Origin: DASUAS01 sp963809795
Lineage (GTDB): Bacteria; Actinomycetota; Acidimicrobiia; IMCC26256; DASPTH01
Reading direction: 5' to 3'
Assembly: GCA_963809795.1 (NCBI GenBank)
Contig: CAWELN010000020.1
Coordinates: 62,001-126,000 of the forward strand
DNA length: 64,000 bases
In this document: positions 16,746 to 25,173 of the stretch, one piece after another
Numbering within the stretch: the stretch's first letter is position 1
Layout: every line of letters begins with the position of its first letter
Made by a program: the position numbers and the translations under genes
Notes under the pieces: model-generated
Databases searched by the model: none
Seen by the model: only the letters and a program-made list of their open reading frames with translations
Told to the model about the DNA's origin: nothing

Positions 16746-17663
16746 GTGGGAAGAGCCGCGGTGGAACGAGTGATCGAGCGCGATTACCGCCAGATTGTCT
16801 TCGACAATCGACGATGGGAGCACTTCGCACCTCGCGCGGGCGACATCTTTGTGTGTACGCCGCCGAAGTGCGGGACGACCTGGATGCAGACAATCGTGGT
16901 GGAGTTGCTGTTCCCGGACGGCGCACCGGGGCGGGTCACCGAGATCGCCCCGTGGATCGACGCTCGGTTCGAACCAGTCGACGGGCTCATGGCACGAGTT
17001 GATGCACAGTCACATCGACGCTCTCTGAAGACTCACACCCCTGCGGATGGCATCCCCTGGTATCCGACCGCGTCCTACATCGTGGTCGGCCGTGATGGCC
17101 GCGACGCGTTCATGTCGTACTGGAATCACATGCGCAACATGCGCCCAGAGCTCCTCCAGCACCTCGCGGTGACCGCGGCAGAGGAAGGCATCGAGGCGCG
17201 TCCCGCTCCGGTGGAAGACCTGCACGAGTTCTTCGCGTGGTGGCTCGACGAGGCGCCGTGGTGGTTCGAGCATGTGGCGTCGTTCTGGGCCCACCGCGGG
17301 GAGCAGAACGTGCTGTTCACTCACTACAACGACATGCAGGCCGATCTCGATCGCGAAATGCGACGAGTGGCGGGATTTCTCGGCGTGCCCGTGGACGAAG
17401 AGCGTTGGACAAGCCAAGTGGAAAATTGCACATTCGCCTCGATGAAGAGGCGCAGTGACGAGATCGGCGCCTTCGAACGCGGGTGGGTCGGCGGCGCAGA
17501 CACGTTCCTGTACAAAGCCAGCAATGGCCGCTGGCGAGACGTGCTGACGGACGACGAACTCGCCGCCTTCGACCGCCGCGGCAAGGAGCTTCTCCCTCCC
17601 GACGCGTTCGCCTGGACCGTCAGCGGTGAAACCGCGATCGACGGTCAGCAACGGCGCCTCTGA
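16746..17663 (+). CDS. PAPS-dependent sulfotransferase
   Basis: 305 residues of the cytosolic sulfotransferase family. The 5'-phosphosulfate loop is TPPKCGTTWMQT (PKCGTTW at 40-46). The catalytic His97 is in LKTHTP, and the 3'-phosphate-binding Arg/Ser region is VGRDGRDAFMSYWN (115-127). The C-terminal GWVGGADTF region fits the PAPS loop near the end of the fold. It transfers sulfate from PAPS to a hydroxyl of an unknown acceptor such as a glycolipid, phenol or sterol. The GTG at 16746 follows a strong GAGGGGGAGGGG tract. It is paired with the upstream APH-like kinase. Confidence 0.85.
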   Translation: MGRAAVERVIERDYRQIVFDNRRWEHFAPRAGDIFVCTPPKCGTTWMQTIVVELLFPDGAPGRVTEIAPWIDARFEPVDGLMARVDAQSHRRSLKTHTPADGIPWYPTASYIVVGRDGRDAFMSYWNHMRNMRPELLQHLAVTAAEEGIEARPAPVEDLHEFFAWWLDEAPWWFEHVASFWAHRGEQNVLFTHYNDMQADLDREMRRVAGFLGVPVDEERWTSQVENCTFASMKRRSDEIGAFERGWVGGADTFLYKASNGRWRDVLTDDELAAFDRRGKELLPPDAFAWTVSGETAIDGQQRRL

Positions 17664-18019
17664 AGAGCGCCTCCTCGACCTTCAACCCGGCGCGCCTTCA
17701 TCGACCGGGCAGCGGATGCGTTGTGAGGGCTGGATGACCTACGACCCTCCCACCCGCCGCTACCTGCAGCGCCGCTGCGCCCAGGCGCAAGACCAAGACC
17801 GAAGCCATCCGATGCCTGAAGCGCTACGTCGCACGCGAGCTCTACGCCTACGTCCCACAAGAACCAGCTGGCTTGACAGCATCTGGGAGCATCGATCTTT
17901 GTGGCTCGGCAAGGATCGGGTTGACCGCGGCGCGACGCTTGGGAGGCAACCCACGGCGAGGAGCGGGCCTTCGGTCGTAGCGAGACGGTCGGGCTGGCAA
18001 GAAAGGGAGGCAGCGACCC
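17664..18019. other. 356-bp stretch without a supported gene
   Basis: Only short Arg-rich frames are present and none has a ribosome site. A GGGAGG site near the end belongs to the gene at 18020. Confidence 0.5.
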
Positions 18020-18304
18020 ATGAGGATCGGGTTTGACGTCGCTGGCACTCCTGCCGAGTTTTCGTGGCGCGGCGCGACTGGAAGGGTAGAGCTGCGCGTC
18101 GGCGACGATGCCGTCCTTCTCGAGAGCCCATTCTGGCTCTCCACCACGAACTACAGGGCTGTCCGAACCATCCACGTGTGGCATGCCGGAGATGCTGAAC
18201 ACGTTGTCGAGCTGGTGAAGGTGAAGCCGAGGCTCAAACCGGGGCCTTGCGTGTTCACGATCTCTGTCGACAGCACGGTGGTTGCAAGGGCCACCGGTAC
18301 GTGA
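18020..18304 (+). CDS. small protein of unknown function
   Basis: 94 residues beginning MRIGFDVAGTPAEFSWRG, preceded by a good GGGAGG site. It is predominantly beta (alternating hydrophobics: GRVELRVGDDAVLLESPF, TIHVWHAGDAEHVVEL, CVFTISVDSTVVA), consistent with a small beta-barrel or sandwich. No signal peptide, membrane segment or family match is seen. It converges on the 78-residue gene with 36 bp between stops. Confidence 0.6.
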   Translation: MRIGFDVAGTPAEFSWRGATGRVELRVGDDAVLLESPFWLSTTNYRAVRTIHVWHAGDAEHVVELVKVKPRLKPGPCVFTISVDSTVVARATGT

Positions 18305-18340
18305 ACCACGCCGCTCGGCGGCGGCGCGTCCTGTCGTTGG

Positions 18341-18577
18341 TCACGCGAGCGCGTGACGCACGAGCGCGTCGACGAGTTGCAGCGTCCTGATATCGACGTC
18401 CATGAGCCCGACGACCAGGTTCGAGACTCCGGCGAACCGGGGATCGAGAGTGTCGGTAGCTCGCGCTTCGTCGAGAAGCTCGCTGACGCGTGCAAGCTCC
18501 TCGCGAAGGTCGTGCAGTTTGGGTGATAGCTCTGCCATGTTCTGCTCAAAGAACTCGCGCAACTCATCATCGGTCAT
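18341..18577 (-). CDS. small helical (coiled-coil) protein of unknown function
   Basis: 78 residues beginning MTDDELREFFEQNMAELS, with a strong heptad pattern (LREELARVSELLDEARA) and a second helix at the C-terminus. GGAG lies about eight bases before the ATG at 18577, and the ATG overlaps the stop of the frame above as ATGA. A small cytosolic helical hairpin or adaptor is plausible. No family was recognised. Confidence 0.6.
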   Translation of the reverse strand: MTDDELREFFEQNMAELSPKLHDLREELARVSELLDEARATDTLDPRFAGVSNLVVGLMDVDIRTLQLVDALVRHALA

Positions 18578-18858
18578 CGTCGTTCTCCTCGCATTGGGCG
18601 CGAGGACGAGGCTAGGGGCACCGGCTGGTCGCCTTCATGGGGGACATCGGTGTGGTCAACCACCACATCCATGGGTGCTTCCGAGCGACCGACCACCGCC
18701 CGGCACAGAGCAAGACCGCGGCCGGTGAGGATCGCGACCACGAGTAAGCCGCTACTTCGGCGGGCCACAGTTGCAACGGGGGCATGGCGCCTTGCCCGCA
18801 CCACCACGCCGACGCCACGCGCGAGCAAGTAGGTGCAGGCACGGCAGAGCTGCGACAT
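18574..18858 (-). CDS. possible small Cys-containing protein
   Basis: 94 residues from the ATG at 18858 with GGAG six bases upstream. It begins MSQLCRACTYLLARGVGVVV, so two Cys in a CxxC start could bind metal. Its TGA overlaps the ATG of the next gene (ATGA), suggesting translational coupling. The composition is Arg/Val-rich and could be a chance frame, so confidence is limited. Confidence 0.4.
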   Translation of the reverse strand: MSQLCRACTYLLARGVGVVVRARRHAPVATVARRSSGLLVVAILTGRGLALCRAVVGRSEAPMDVVVDHTDVPHEGDQPVPLASSSRPMRGERR

Positions 18859-19022
18859 TGCTACTCCAACTCCTACGCCGACGCGGCGGAATCGAGCGGA
18901 GCGCGCGGTACCGCTCGCCATCACTGTCAGCGTCGAAGATTTTGCGCGGGCTTGAAGGACGTGATCGCGACAGGCGCGACTGCTAGAACTTGATCGGCGA
19001 TTCGTCAACTAGAGGAGGCTTC

Positions 19023-19649
19023 ATGCCGCCTGCGAAGAAGAAGGCAACCGCCACGAAGAGCCCAGCGGCGAAGAAGCGCGCCGCGGCGAAGAAGAAGGTC
19101 ACCGGCTTCGAACGGTCGGTCAAGAAGACCGCCGCCGCCCGCAAGAGAGCTGCCACCAAGAAGCGCGCCGCGGCGAAGAAGAAGGTCACCGGCTTCGAAC
19201 GGTCCGTCAAGAAGACCGCCGCCGCCCGCAAGAGAGCTACCACCAAGAAGCGCGCCGCGGCGAAGAAGAAGGTCACCGGCTTCGAACGGTCGGTCAAGAA
19301 GACCGCCGCCGCCCGCAAGAGAGCTCCGCCAAGAAGCGCCGCGGCGAAGAAGAAGGTCACCGGCTTCGAACGGTCGGCGAAGAAGAAGGTCACCGGCTTC
19401 GAACGGTCGGTCAAGAAGACCGCCGCCGCCCGCAAGAGAGCTACCGCCAAGAAGCGCGCCGCGGCGAAGAAGAAGGTCACCGGCTTCGAACGGTCGGTCA
19501 AGAAGACCGCCACCGCCCGCAAGCGGGCTACCGCCAAGAAGCGCGCCGCGGCGAAGAAGAAGGTCACCGGCTTCGAGCGGTCGGTCAAGAAGACGGCCAC
19601 CGCCCGCAAGAGGACTACGGCCAAGAAGCGCGCCGCGGCGAGCGGGTAG
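19023..19649 (+). CDS. Lys/Ala-rich repetitive histone-H1-like protein
   Basis: 208 residues starting MPPAKKKATATKSPAAKK after a strong GAGGAGG site. Almost the whole protein is a 29-residue repeat combining a basic AKK/ARKR stretch with a conserved core VTGFERSVKKT. There are seven copies of the core, one following a unit shortened to 11 residues. Lys, Arg and Ala dominate, as in bacterial H1-like proteins and the C-terminal tails of actinobacterial HU and topoisomerase I. DNA compaction or polyanion binding in the nucleoid is likely (inference). Copy number can change by recombination. In the third unit two small deletions (1 and 2 bases) cancel and change APPRSAAA locally. Confidence 0.7.
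   Translation: MPPAKKKATATKSPAAKKRAAAKKKVTGFERSVKKTAAARKRAATKKRAAAKKKVTGFERSVKKTAAARKRATTKKRAAAKKKVTGFERSVKKTAAARKRAPPRSAAAKKKVTGFERSAKKKVTGFERSVKKTAAARKRATAKKRAAAKKKVTGFERSVKKTATARKRATAKKRAAAKKKVTGFERSVKKTATARKRTTAKKRAAASG
19095..19646 (+). repeat. 87-bp tandem repeats encoding the VTGFERSVKK units
   Basis: The marker aaggtcaccggcttcga recurs at 19095, 19182, 19269, 19353, 19386, 19473 and 19560. The spacings are 87, 87, 84, 33, 87 and 87 bases. Units are nearly identical at the nucleotide level, so the array arose recently or is kept uniform by recombination. Confidence 0.85.
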
Positions 19650-19816
19650 CCCTCGACCGCAAGCCGGGGTCGACCACACGGAAGTTTGATCAGGGGTCCC
19701 TTACACGGTGTCCCTCATCAACTCCGGTGGTCGCAGGTGAGCTACGCCCCATGGACAGCGACGGCGAACGCGGCTACACCTGTTGCGGGGGGCAGAACGA
19801 GTAGAAGGGGCGGACG

Positions 19817-20131
19817 ATGACCATCGTTTCGTTGACCGCGATCCGACCGAAGCCAGGAGCGAGTTGGGAAGACATCCAGAAGTCGCTCAAGGAAGGAAAC
19901 GATCTCGTCAGGAAGCACGGGGGTGAGAACGTCACGACGATGGTGACGATGGCCGCGGGAGAGGCCACCGGGTCCGTGACTCTGCTCTATACCGCTGCCG
20001 ACTGGACGAGCTACGGGAAGATGCAGGACTCCCTCATGGCCGATCCGGCGATGCAGGCCCTCATGGCAGACCCGAACAGTCCGACGGCCGGTTGGAGTAC
20101 CTACCTCAGCCAGACGATCCCTGACCTGTGA
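19817..20131 (+). CDS. small dimeric alpha/beta-barrel-like protein
   Basis: 104 residues beginning MTIVSLTAIRPKPGASWEDI, with GAAGGGG upstream. The pattern strand-helix-strand-strand-helix (SLTAIRPKPG, KEGNDLVRKHG, VTTMVTMAAG, GSVTLLYTAADW) suggests a ferredoxin-like dimeric barrel of the Dabb/ABM superfamily. The role is unknown. It precedes a longer protein with related features by 116 bp, likely the same transcript. Confidence 0.6.
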   Translation: MTIVSLTAIRPKPGASWEDIQKSLKEGNDLVRKHGGENVTTMVTMAAGEATGSVTLLYTAADWTSYGKMQDSLMADPAMQALMADPNSPTAGWSTYLSQTIPDL

Positions 20132-20247
20132 CGACGGATCGGCCCGGCGACGAACCGGGCAGGCTCCGCCAATCGTGGTGGGGCCTTCGCAGGGATTGAG
20201 GCTCGGCATCTCGTTCCGAGCTTTTCCTACGTGATCGGAGGACTTCT

Positions 20248-20886
20248 ATGTACCTGTACTCGACGTCAGTACGCCCCGGCCCGGCGAACCCGGTCAAGGT
20301 CATGGACTGGGCGCTGCGCCTCACGCAGAAGATCAATCAGATCAGCGAGGTTCCCTCCGCGCTGTGGACGTCGGTGATGTCGCCGGCAATGGGAACTCTC
20401 GCGTGGACGTCGGTGGTCTCGGACCTGGCCATCATCGAGGACACCGAGACCAAGCTCGCTGCCGACCCGGGCTACATGGCTCTGGTCGACGAGGCGACGG
20501 GCTTGCTCTCGACAGGCGAGCCTCCGATGCAGATGTTGATGCAGCTCGTGCACGGTGATCGCGATGCGGCGAAGATCGATGCCCACTACGCCGTGACGGT
20601 GCGGGCCACGCTCGCGCCCGGTTCCATGCGAGCGGGCGCCGAATTCGGCGTGGATCTGGCCCAGCGAGTCAAGCAGATCACCGGCCGCCCGACATCGTTC
20701 GCGGTGGGTGTCACCGGGGACTACGGCGGCGTCATGTGGGTCAGCCTGGCCGAGACCCTCCAGCAGGTCCAGGCGGCAAACGAGGCCCTCAACACCGACG
20801 AAGACTTCTCCAAGGCGCTCGACAAGGACGCCGCGAAGGTGTACTTGCCGGGTGCCGAACAGACGATCACCCGCAAAGTCGCCTGA
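20248..20886 (+). CDS. double ferredoxin-like barrel protein, unknown function
   Basis: 212 residues, GGAGG upstream of the ATG at 20248. It appears to be two tandem halves: MYLYSTSVRPGPANPVKVMD up to LAADPGYMALVDEA, then DAHYAVTVRATLAPGSMRAG up to NTDEDFSKALDKDA. Each begins with a strand and ends in a helix followed by a conserved Asp-rich stretch, as in NIPSNAP and related barrels. No catalytic residues are evident. Its neighbours are the 104-residue barrel protein and an F420-dependent oxidoreductase. Confidence 0.6.
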   Translation: MYLYSTSVRPGPANPVKVMDWALRLTQKINQISEVPSALWTSVMSPAMGTLAWTSVVSDLAIIEDTETKLAADPGYMALVDEATGLLSTGEPPMQMLMQLVHGDRDAAKIDAHYAVTVRATLAPGSMRAGAEFGVDLAQRVKQITGRPTSFAVGVTGDYGGVMWVSLAETLQQVQAANEALNTDEDFSKALDKDAAKVYLPGAEQTITRKVA

Positions 20887-21095
20887 ACGCGACGCGCACG
20901 CCGGCCTTCAGGATGCAGAGCCGGCCACGCTGGATGTGGAGAGTCGTTCCTGGGTGTCCTCCCGGACCCGATTGACGGACGGCCGGTGAGATCGACTTGG
21001 AGCTGACGCCAGATCGCGTCGCTGATGCGCTGTCACGGGCTGCCGCGCGCATCGCGGGTTGCGTCGCGTACCCGGACGCGGTTACGAAGGGCCGC

Positions 21096-21977
21096 ATGGA
21101 GCTCACCGGCATCGGCATCTGGAGCGGCGAGCTGCGCTACGGCGACGCGGCCGAGGTCCGCGACGCCGCCGCGGAGCTCGAGGCGCTCGGCTACACCGCG
21201 CTGTGGATCCCCGACGTCGGTGGCGACGTGTTCGGCGCGCTGCGGACGCTCCTCGATCCGACATCGACCATCGTCGCCGCCACCGGCATCCTCAACCTCT
21301 GGATGCACGCCGCGGCCGAGGTGGGCGAGGGGTTCGCCGGCCTCGAGGCGGACCATCCGGGGCGCACGCTGCTCGGGATCGGGGTCAGCCATTCAATGCT
21401 CATCGAGCAGACCCATCCCGGCCAGTACGAGAAGCCGTTGCAGGTCACCCGCGGGTACCTCGACGAGCTCGACGCGGTCTCCCCCACCGTTCCCGCCGAC
21501 CGGCGCGTCCTCGCGGCGCTGGGGCCGAAGATGCTCGGCCTGGCGCGCGACCGCGCCGGCGGCGCGCACCCATACCTCGTGACCCCTGAGCACACGAAAG
21601 TGGCGCGCGAGGCCCTCGGCGAGGGACCGTTGCTGCTCCCCGAGCAGCACGTGGTGCTCGAGACCGACGCCGCACGCGCCCGCGCCGTCGCCCGCGAGGG
21701 TCTCACGGTGTACCTGCAGCTGCCGAACTACGTGAACAACTGGCGGCGGCTCGGCTTCGGTGAGGACGACTTCGCCGACGGCGGCAGCGACCGCCTCATC
21801 GACCACGTGGTGGTGTGGGGCGACGAGGCCACCATCGCGGCCCGGGTGCAGGAGCACCTCGACGCCGGCGCCGACCACGTGTGCGTGCAGGCCTACACCG
21901 GAGCGGACCAGCCGGGCTTCCCCCGGGCAGAATGGCGGGCACTCGCACCAGCCCTGGTGGGTCTCACACGAAGGTGA
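21096..21977 (+). CDS. LLM-class F420-dependent oxidoreductase (TIGR03620-like)
   Basis: 293 residues from the ATG at 21096, after GAAGGG. Luciferase-like TIM barrel: the N-terminal strand MELTGIGIWSGELRYG, then LEALGYTALWIPDVGGDVF, with GRTLLGIGVSHSMLIEQ in the middle and DHVVVWGDEATIAARVQEH near the end. These match the actinobacterial TIGR03620 subgroup, which uses the deazaflavin F420 to reduce or oxidise substrates in the cytosol. The frame continues 33 codons upstream, but those residues are not LLM-like. It opens the catabolic run and overlaps the next gene's ribosome region. Confidence 0.85.
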   Translation: MELTGIGIWSGELRYGDAAEVRDAAAELEALGYTALWIPDVGGDVFGALRTLLDPTSTIVAATGILNLWMHAAAEVGEGFAGLEADHPGRTLLGIGVSHSMLIEQTHPGQYEKPLQVTRGYLDELDAVSPTVPADRRVLAALGPKMLGLARDRAGGAHPYLVTPEHTKVAREALGEGPLLLPEQHVVLETDAARARAVAREGLTVYLQLPNYVNNWRRLGFGEDDFADGGSDRLIDHVVVWGDEATIAARVQEHLDAGADHVCVQAYTGADQPGFPRAEWRALAPALVGLTRR

Positions 21978-21979
21978 CC

Positions 21980-22324
21980 ATGGACATCGAAGAGTTCTAC
22001 GACGCGGATCCCCGCCGGCGCGAGTCGGAGGAGACCGAGTTCGGGCGCGAGTGGTCCGACGCCAACGGCGCCCGCACCGAGCTCTCGTGGGTCGCCGACA
22101 CCGGCGAGCTGTACGCGATGGCCGAGCCGTCCGAGCCCGTCTTCATGGACCCGATCGGCGACACCCGGGTCCCCGAGCTGCCCACCGAGCTGGTGACGGT
22201 CGAGGTGCTCGGCACCATCCCCGACCGCGCCCGCGTCGACGAGCTGCTGGCCGGTTGGGAAGGCCAGATGGGCAAGCCCAACAGCCTCCAGTGGGTGCGC
22301 GACCAGCTCAGCGCGGCGCGCTGA
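21980..22324 (+). CDS. conserved acidic protein of unknown function
   Basis: 114 residues starting MDIEEFYDADPRRRESEE, with a GAAGG site inside the end of the preceding gene. The sequence is acidic and contains WVADTGELYAMAEP and the C-terminal helix VDELLAGWEGQMGKPNSLQWV. No catalytic motif is visible. It directly follows the F420 oxidoreductase (two bases after its stop) and overlaps the convergent hydrolase by 17 bases, so it is probably co-expressed with the oxidoreductase. Confidence 0.6.
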   Translation: MDIEEFYDADPRRRESEETEFGREWSDANGARTELSWVADTGELYAMAEPSEPVFMDPIGDTRVPELPTELVTVEVLGTIPDRARVDELLAGWEGQMGKPNSLQWVRDQLSAAR

Positions 22325-23618
22325 CCGCGGCGGCGAAGGCGCGCCGGGCGTCGGCGACCGCCCGCTCCCCCTCCGACGCCAACGCGAAGCCGTCGGCCAC
22401 CAGGGCGTCGTACGCCTGCGCGTAACGCGTCGCGTACTCGTCGGGGGTGCCGTAGCGCGCCTCGAGCTCGTCCGCCGCGAACGGCTGCCAACCTCCGAAG
22501 TTCCCGCACACGTCGTCGATCGAGCTCGTGCCGCACGGCGACAACGCGACCGGCTCCGGCCGGCCGAGTGGGAGCTCGGCCTCGGGGAAGCGGACTCCGC
22601 CCACCGGCATTCCGTCGGCGTCGACCACCGGCACCCGCAGCTCCACACCCGGGAGCCCGTTGAAGTGCGCGCTCGCCGGGGGCGCGGGCCCGAGGGTGAA
22701 GAACACCGACCGCGGCAGCGCGGGCACCTCGTCGGGCACGGTGGTCGCCTCGACCGCGCCGAACAACCCGAGCAGCGTGGCCCGGACCGAGGGACCGGCG
22801 CCGATCGGGTTCATCGGCACCTCCCGGCCCCCGTTGCAGCCGAGCCGCCCGAACACCGCGTCGGCGGGCACGATCGCGCCCGGCGCATGCGGGCTCGGGA
22901 AGTCGTAGTGCCGGCAGCGCGCCGGGAGCGGGGCGTCGGCCGAGCGGCTGGCCCGCAGGCGGTAGTAGTCGGTGTAGCTGGAGATCTCGACCAGGAACGG
23001 GTCGCTCCCCGGCCGGGTGAGCAGGTCCGCCGCCGGCACGGGGACGCCGGCGGGCCGGGCGTACGGCGCCTGCGGTGCACCGTCGTCACCCCACCGGTTC
23101 ACCGCGAGCCAGTTGCCGCCCGACAGGTAGGCGAAGGCGCCGTCGTACACGCCGGTGCCCGAGCCCGGGTCCTCGTTGAAGCCCTCGCCGACGAACGTGT
23201 TCACGCACCAGGCCGACTGGCTGGCGCCGGCGAGCACCAGCACCCGGAAGCGTTCCCGCAGCCAGCGCCCGAACTCGCGCAGGATGACGAGCCCGACGCC
23301 CTGGGCGTGCTCGGGCACTCCGGCGGCGTGACCGGTCTGCCACTGGACCCGCGCGTACGCGAGCCGGCCGGCGGCGAGCTCGGGGCCGATCATGCCGTGG
23401 GTCGAGCGTCCGCCGCGGTTCTCGACGTCGACCAGCACCGCGACGCTGCCGGCGTCGCCCGCGGGCCCGATCACCTCGAAGTCGGCCGTCCACGGCTGCT
23501 CGCGGTCGAGCCCGACGACGCCGTCGTCCGGGCCGGCCAGGCCCGCGGCGACACCCCACGTGCGCTCCCAGCCGCGGGGGTCGACGGCCTCCCGACCGGC
23601 GATCGTGATCCCGATCAC
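22308..23618 (-). CDS. alpha/beta-hydrolase-domain protein (Abhydrolase_10 type)
   Basis: 436 residues. The start is GTG at 23618, preceded by GGAGG six bases upstream; a much longer frame upstream is not protein-like. Characteristic stretches are ITIAGREAVDPRGWERTWG at the N-terminus, the nucleophile region LVLAGASQSAWCVNTF (Ser in GASQS), YRLRASRSADAPLPARCRHYDF, and a C-terminal region with NFGGWQPFAADELEARYGT. This matches the large esterase-like domain found in actinobacterial and proteobacterial catabolic clusters. The substrate is unknown; ester or lactone hydrolysis is likely. Confidence 0.75.
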   Translation of the reverse strand: MIGITIAGREAVDPRGWERTWGVAAGLAGPDDGVVGLDREQPWTADFEVIGPAGDAGSVAVLVDVENRGGRSTHGMIGPELAAGRLAYARVQWQTGHAAGVPEHAQGVGLVILREFGRWLRERFRVLVLAGASQSAWCVNTFVGEGFNEDPGSGTGVYDGAFAYLSGGNWLAVNRWGDDGAPQAPYARPAGVPVPAADLLTRPGSDPFLVEISSYTDYYRLRASRSADAPLPARCRHYDFPSPHAPGAIVPADAVFGRLGCNGGREVPMNPIGAGPSVRATLLGLFGAVEATTVPDEVPALPRSVFFTLGPAPPASAHFNGLPGVELRVPVVDADGMPVGGVRFPEAELPLGRPEPVALSPCGTSSIDDVCGNFGGWQPFAADELEARYGTPDEYATRYAQAYDALVADGFALASEGERAVADARRAFAAAVSAPR

Positions 23619-23715
23619 CCTGCCTCCATGCGTCACGTTCGGGCCCGGCGACCCCGATCGAGGCGGCCGGAGCGCGATGTTAGGGATTCGCCGTCCACAG
23701 CCAGGAGCGGAGGAG

Positions 23716-23835
23716 ATGCGCGAACTGACGGCGACGCCGTCGCCGACCGCGCTCGCGCAGCACGGCATCATCTTGACCGAGCAGCCTCTCGGCCCCGACG
23801 CGGTGCTGGCGAAGCTGCGCCAGGCCACCAACTGA
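23716..23835 (+). CDS. possible small protein
   Basis: 39 residues starting MRELTATPSPTALAQHGII after CAGGAGCGGAGGAG, which is unusually close to the ATG. The end LGPDAVLAKLRQATN looks helical. No family was recognised; it may be a short regulatory peptide or chance. Confidence 0.35.
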   Translation: MRELTATPSPTALAQHGIILTEQPLGPDAVLAKLRQATN

Positions 23836-23921
23836 CCGGGCCCCGCTCGCGTACGCTCCCACGATGACCGACAACCATCAGTGCCACGACCTGTACGTCG
23901 GTCCCGATGCGGGTGGGTTGC

Positions 23922-25173
23922 ATGGCGGGTGAACGCCGGTCGGCGGCGTTGTCGCACCTCCGCATCTGCGACCTGAGCGGGCAGCTCGCGGGCGCCGGGG
24001 CGACCCGGTTCCTCGCCGCATTCGGCGCCCAGGTCATCCGCATCGAGGACCCCGTGCGCCAGGGGACGTGGGACATCGTGCGGGGCGCGCCGCCGTTCGT
24101 CGACGACCGGCGCGGCATCGAGATGGGTGGCGGCTTCAACAACCACAACGTCGAGAAGCTCGGGATCACGCTCAACCTGCGCACCGAGCGCGGCAAGCAG
24201 CTGCTGCGCGAGCTCGTCGCCGTCTCCGACGTGGTCACCGAGAACTTCGCCGCCGGCGTGCTCGCGCGCATGGGGTTCCCCTACGAGGAGCTGCGGGCGA
24301 TCAAGCCCGACATCGTGTACGTGTCGAACTCCGGCTTCGGCGCCACCGGCCCGAACTCGGCGTTCAAGACCTGGGGCCCGATCGTGCAGGCCGTCTCCGG
24401 GCTGACCTTCAGCTCGGGCCGGCCCGACCAGCCGCCCGCGGGTTGGGGCTTCTCGTACATGGACCACATGGGCGCCGACACGATGGCCGTCGCCATCCTC
24501 GCCGGGCTGATCCATCGCAACCGCACCGGCGAGGGCCAGTGGATCGACATGGCGTGCACCGAGGCCGGCACCACGCTGGTGGGACCCGACCTGCTCGACT
24601 ACACGGTCAACGGTCGCCCGCTGCGCCGGCCCGGGCAGCCCGACTCGAACCGGAGTCACGCGCCGCCGACGTGCACCCCACGGCATCTACCCCGCCGAGG
24701 GTGAGGACAACTGGGTGGCCATCGCGTGTCGCGACGACGCCGACTGGAAGAACCTCGCCGCGGTGATCGGCGAGCCGTGGGCGCTCGACCCGCGCAACGA
24801 CACGGTGGCCGAGCGCCTGGCGGTGCAGGATGCGCTCGACGAGCGGATGGCGGCGTGGACGGTCACGCGCGACCGGTTCGCGGTGGCCGAGGCGCTGCGC
24901 GCCGCCCGCGTGCCGGCGGCGGCGGTGGCCCGCCCGGAGGATCGGATCGACCACGATCCCGGCACCGCCGAGTGGGGGCTCTGGCCGACGGCGCACCACC
25001 GCGAGATGGGCGACGTGCGCGTCGACGGCCTGCCCGTGCACCTGTCGGAGACCGACTGGGTGATCGAGCGGGGCGGTCCGTGCCTGGGTGAGCACAATCA
25101 CCGCGTGCTGTCGGAGATCCTCGGGCTCGACGACGCCGAGATCGAGCAGCTGGCGAAGGACGGGGTGACGTGA
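23922..25173 (+). CDS. CaiB/BaiF (class III) CoA-transferase, first copy (frame-disrupted)
   Basis: Class III CoA-transferases move CoA between carboxylates through an Asp-linked intermediate. The first frame starts near the ATG at 23922 and shows LRICDLSGQLAGAGATRFLA, the lysine/arginine region GITLNLRTERGKQLLREL, and SGFGATGPNS in the core. It ends soon after RRPGQPDSNRS. The second frame resumes with HGIYPAEGEDNWVAIACRDD and runs to 25173, the typical C-terminal half. The break lies at about 24666-24690. If corrected the protein has roughly 415 residues, the usual length. The catalytic Asp lies among DIMDMACTE-type residues around 210 (WIDMACTEAG). It overlaps the next CoA-transferase as GTGA. 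Confidence 0.75.

Noticed and set aside
20880..21100. chimeric junction between two organisms near 21 kb
   Set aside because: Base composition seems lower before this point, but the leaderless start pattern and codon style occur on both sides, so there is no firm evidence for a join.
22308..24686. extended start of the alpha/beta hydrolase to 24686
   Set aside because: The additional residues are antisense to the CoA-transferase. GTG at 23618 has a good GGAGG.
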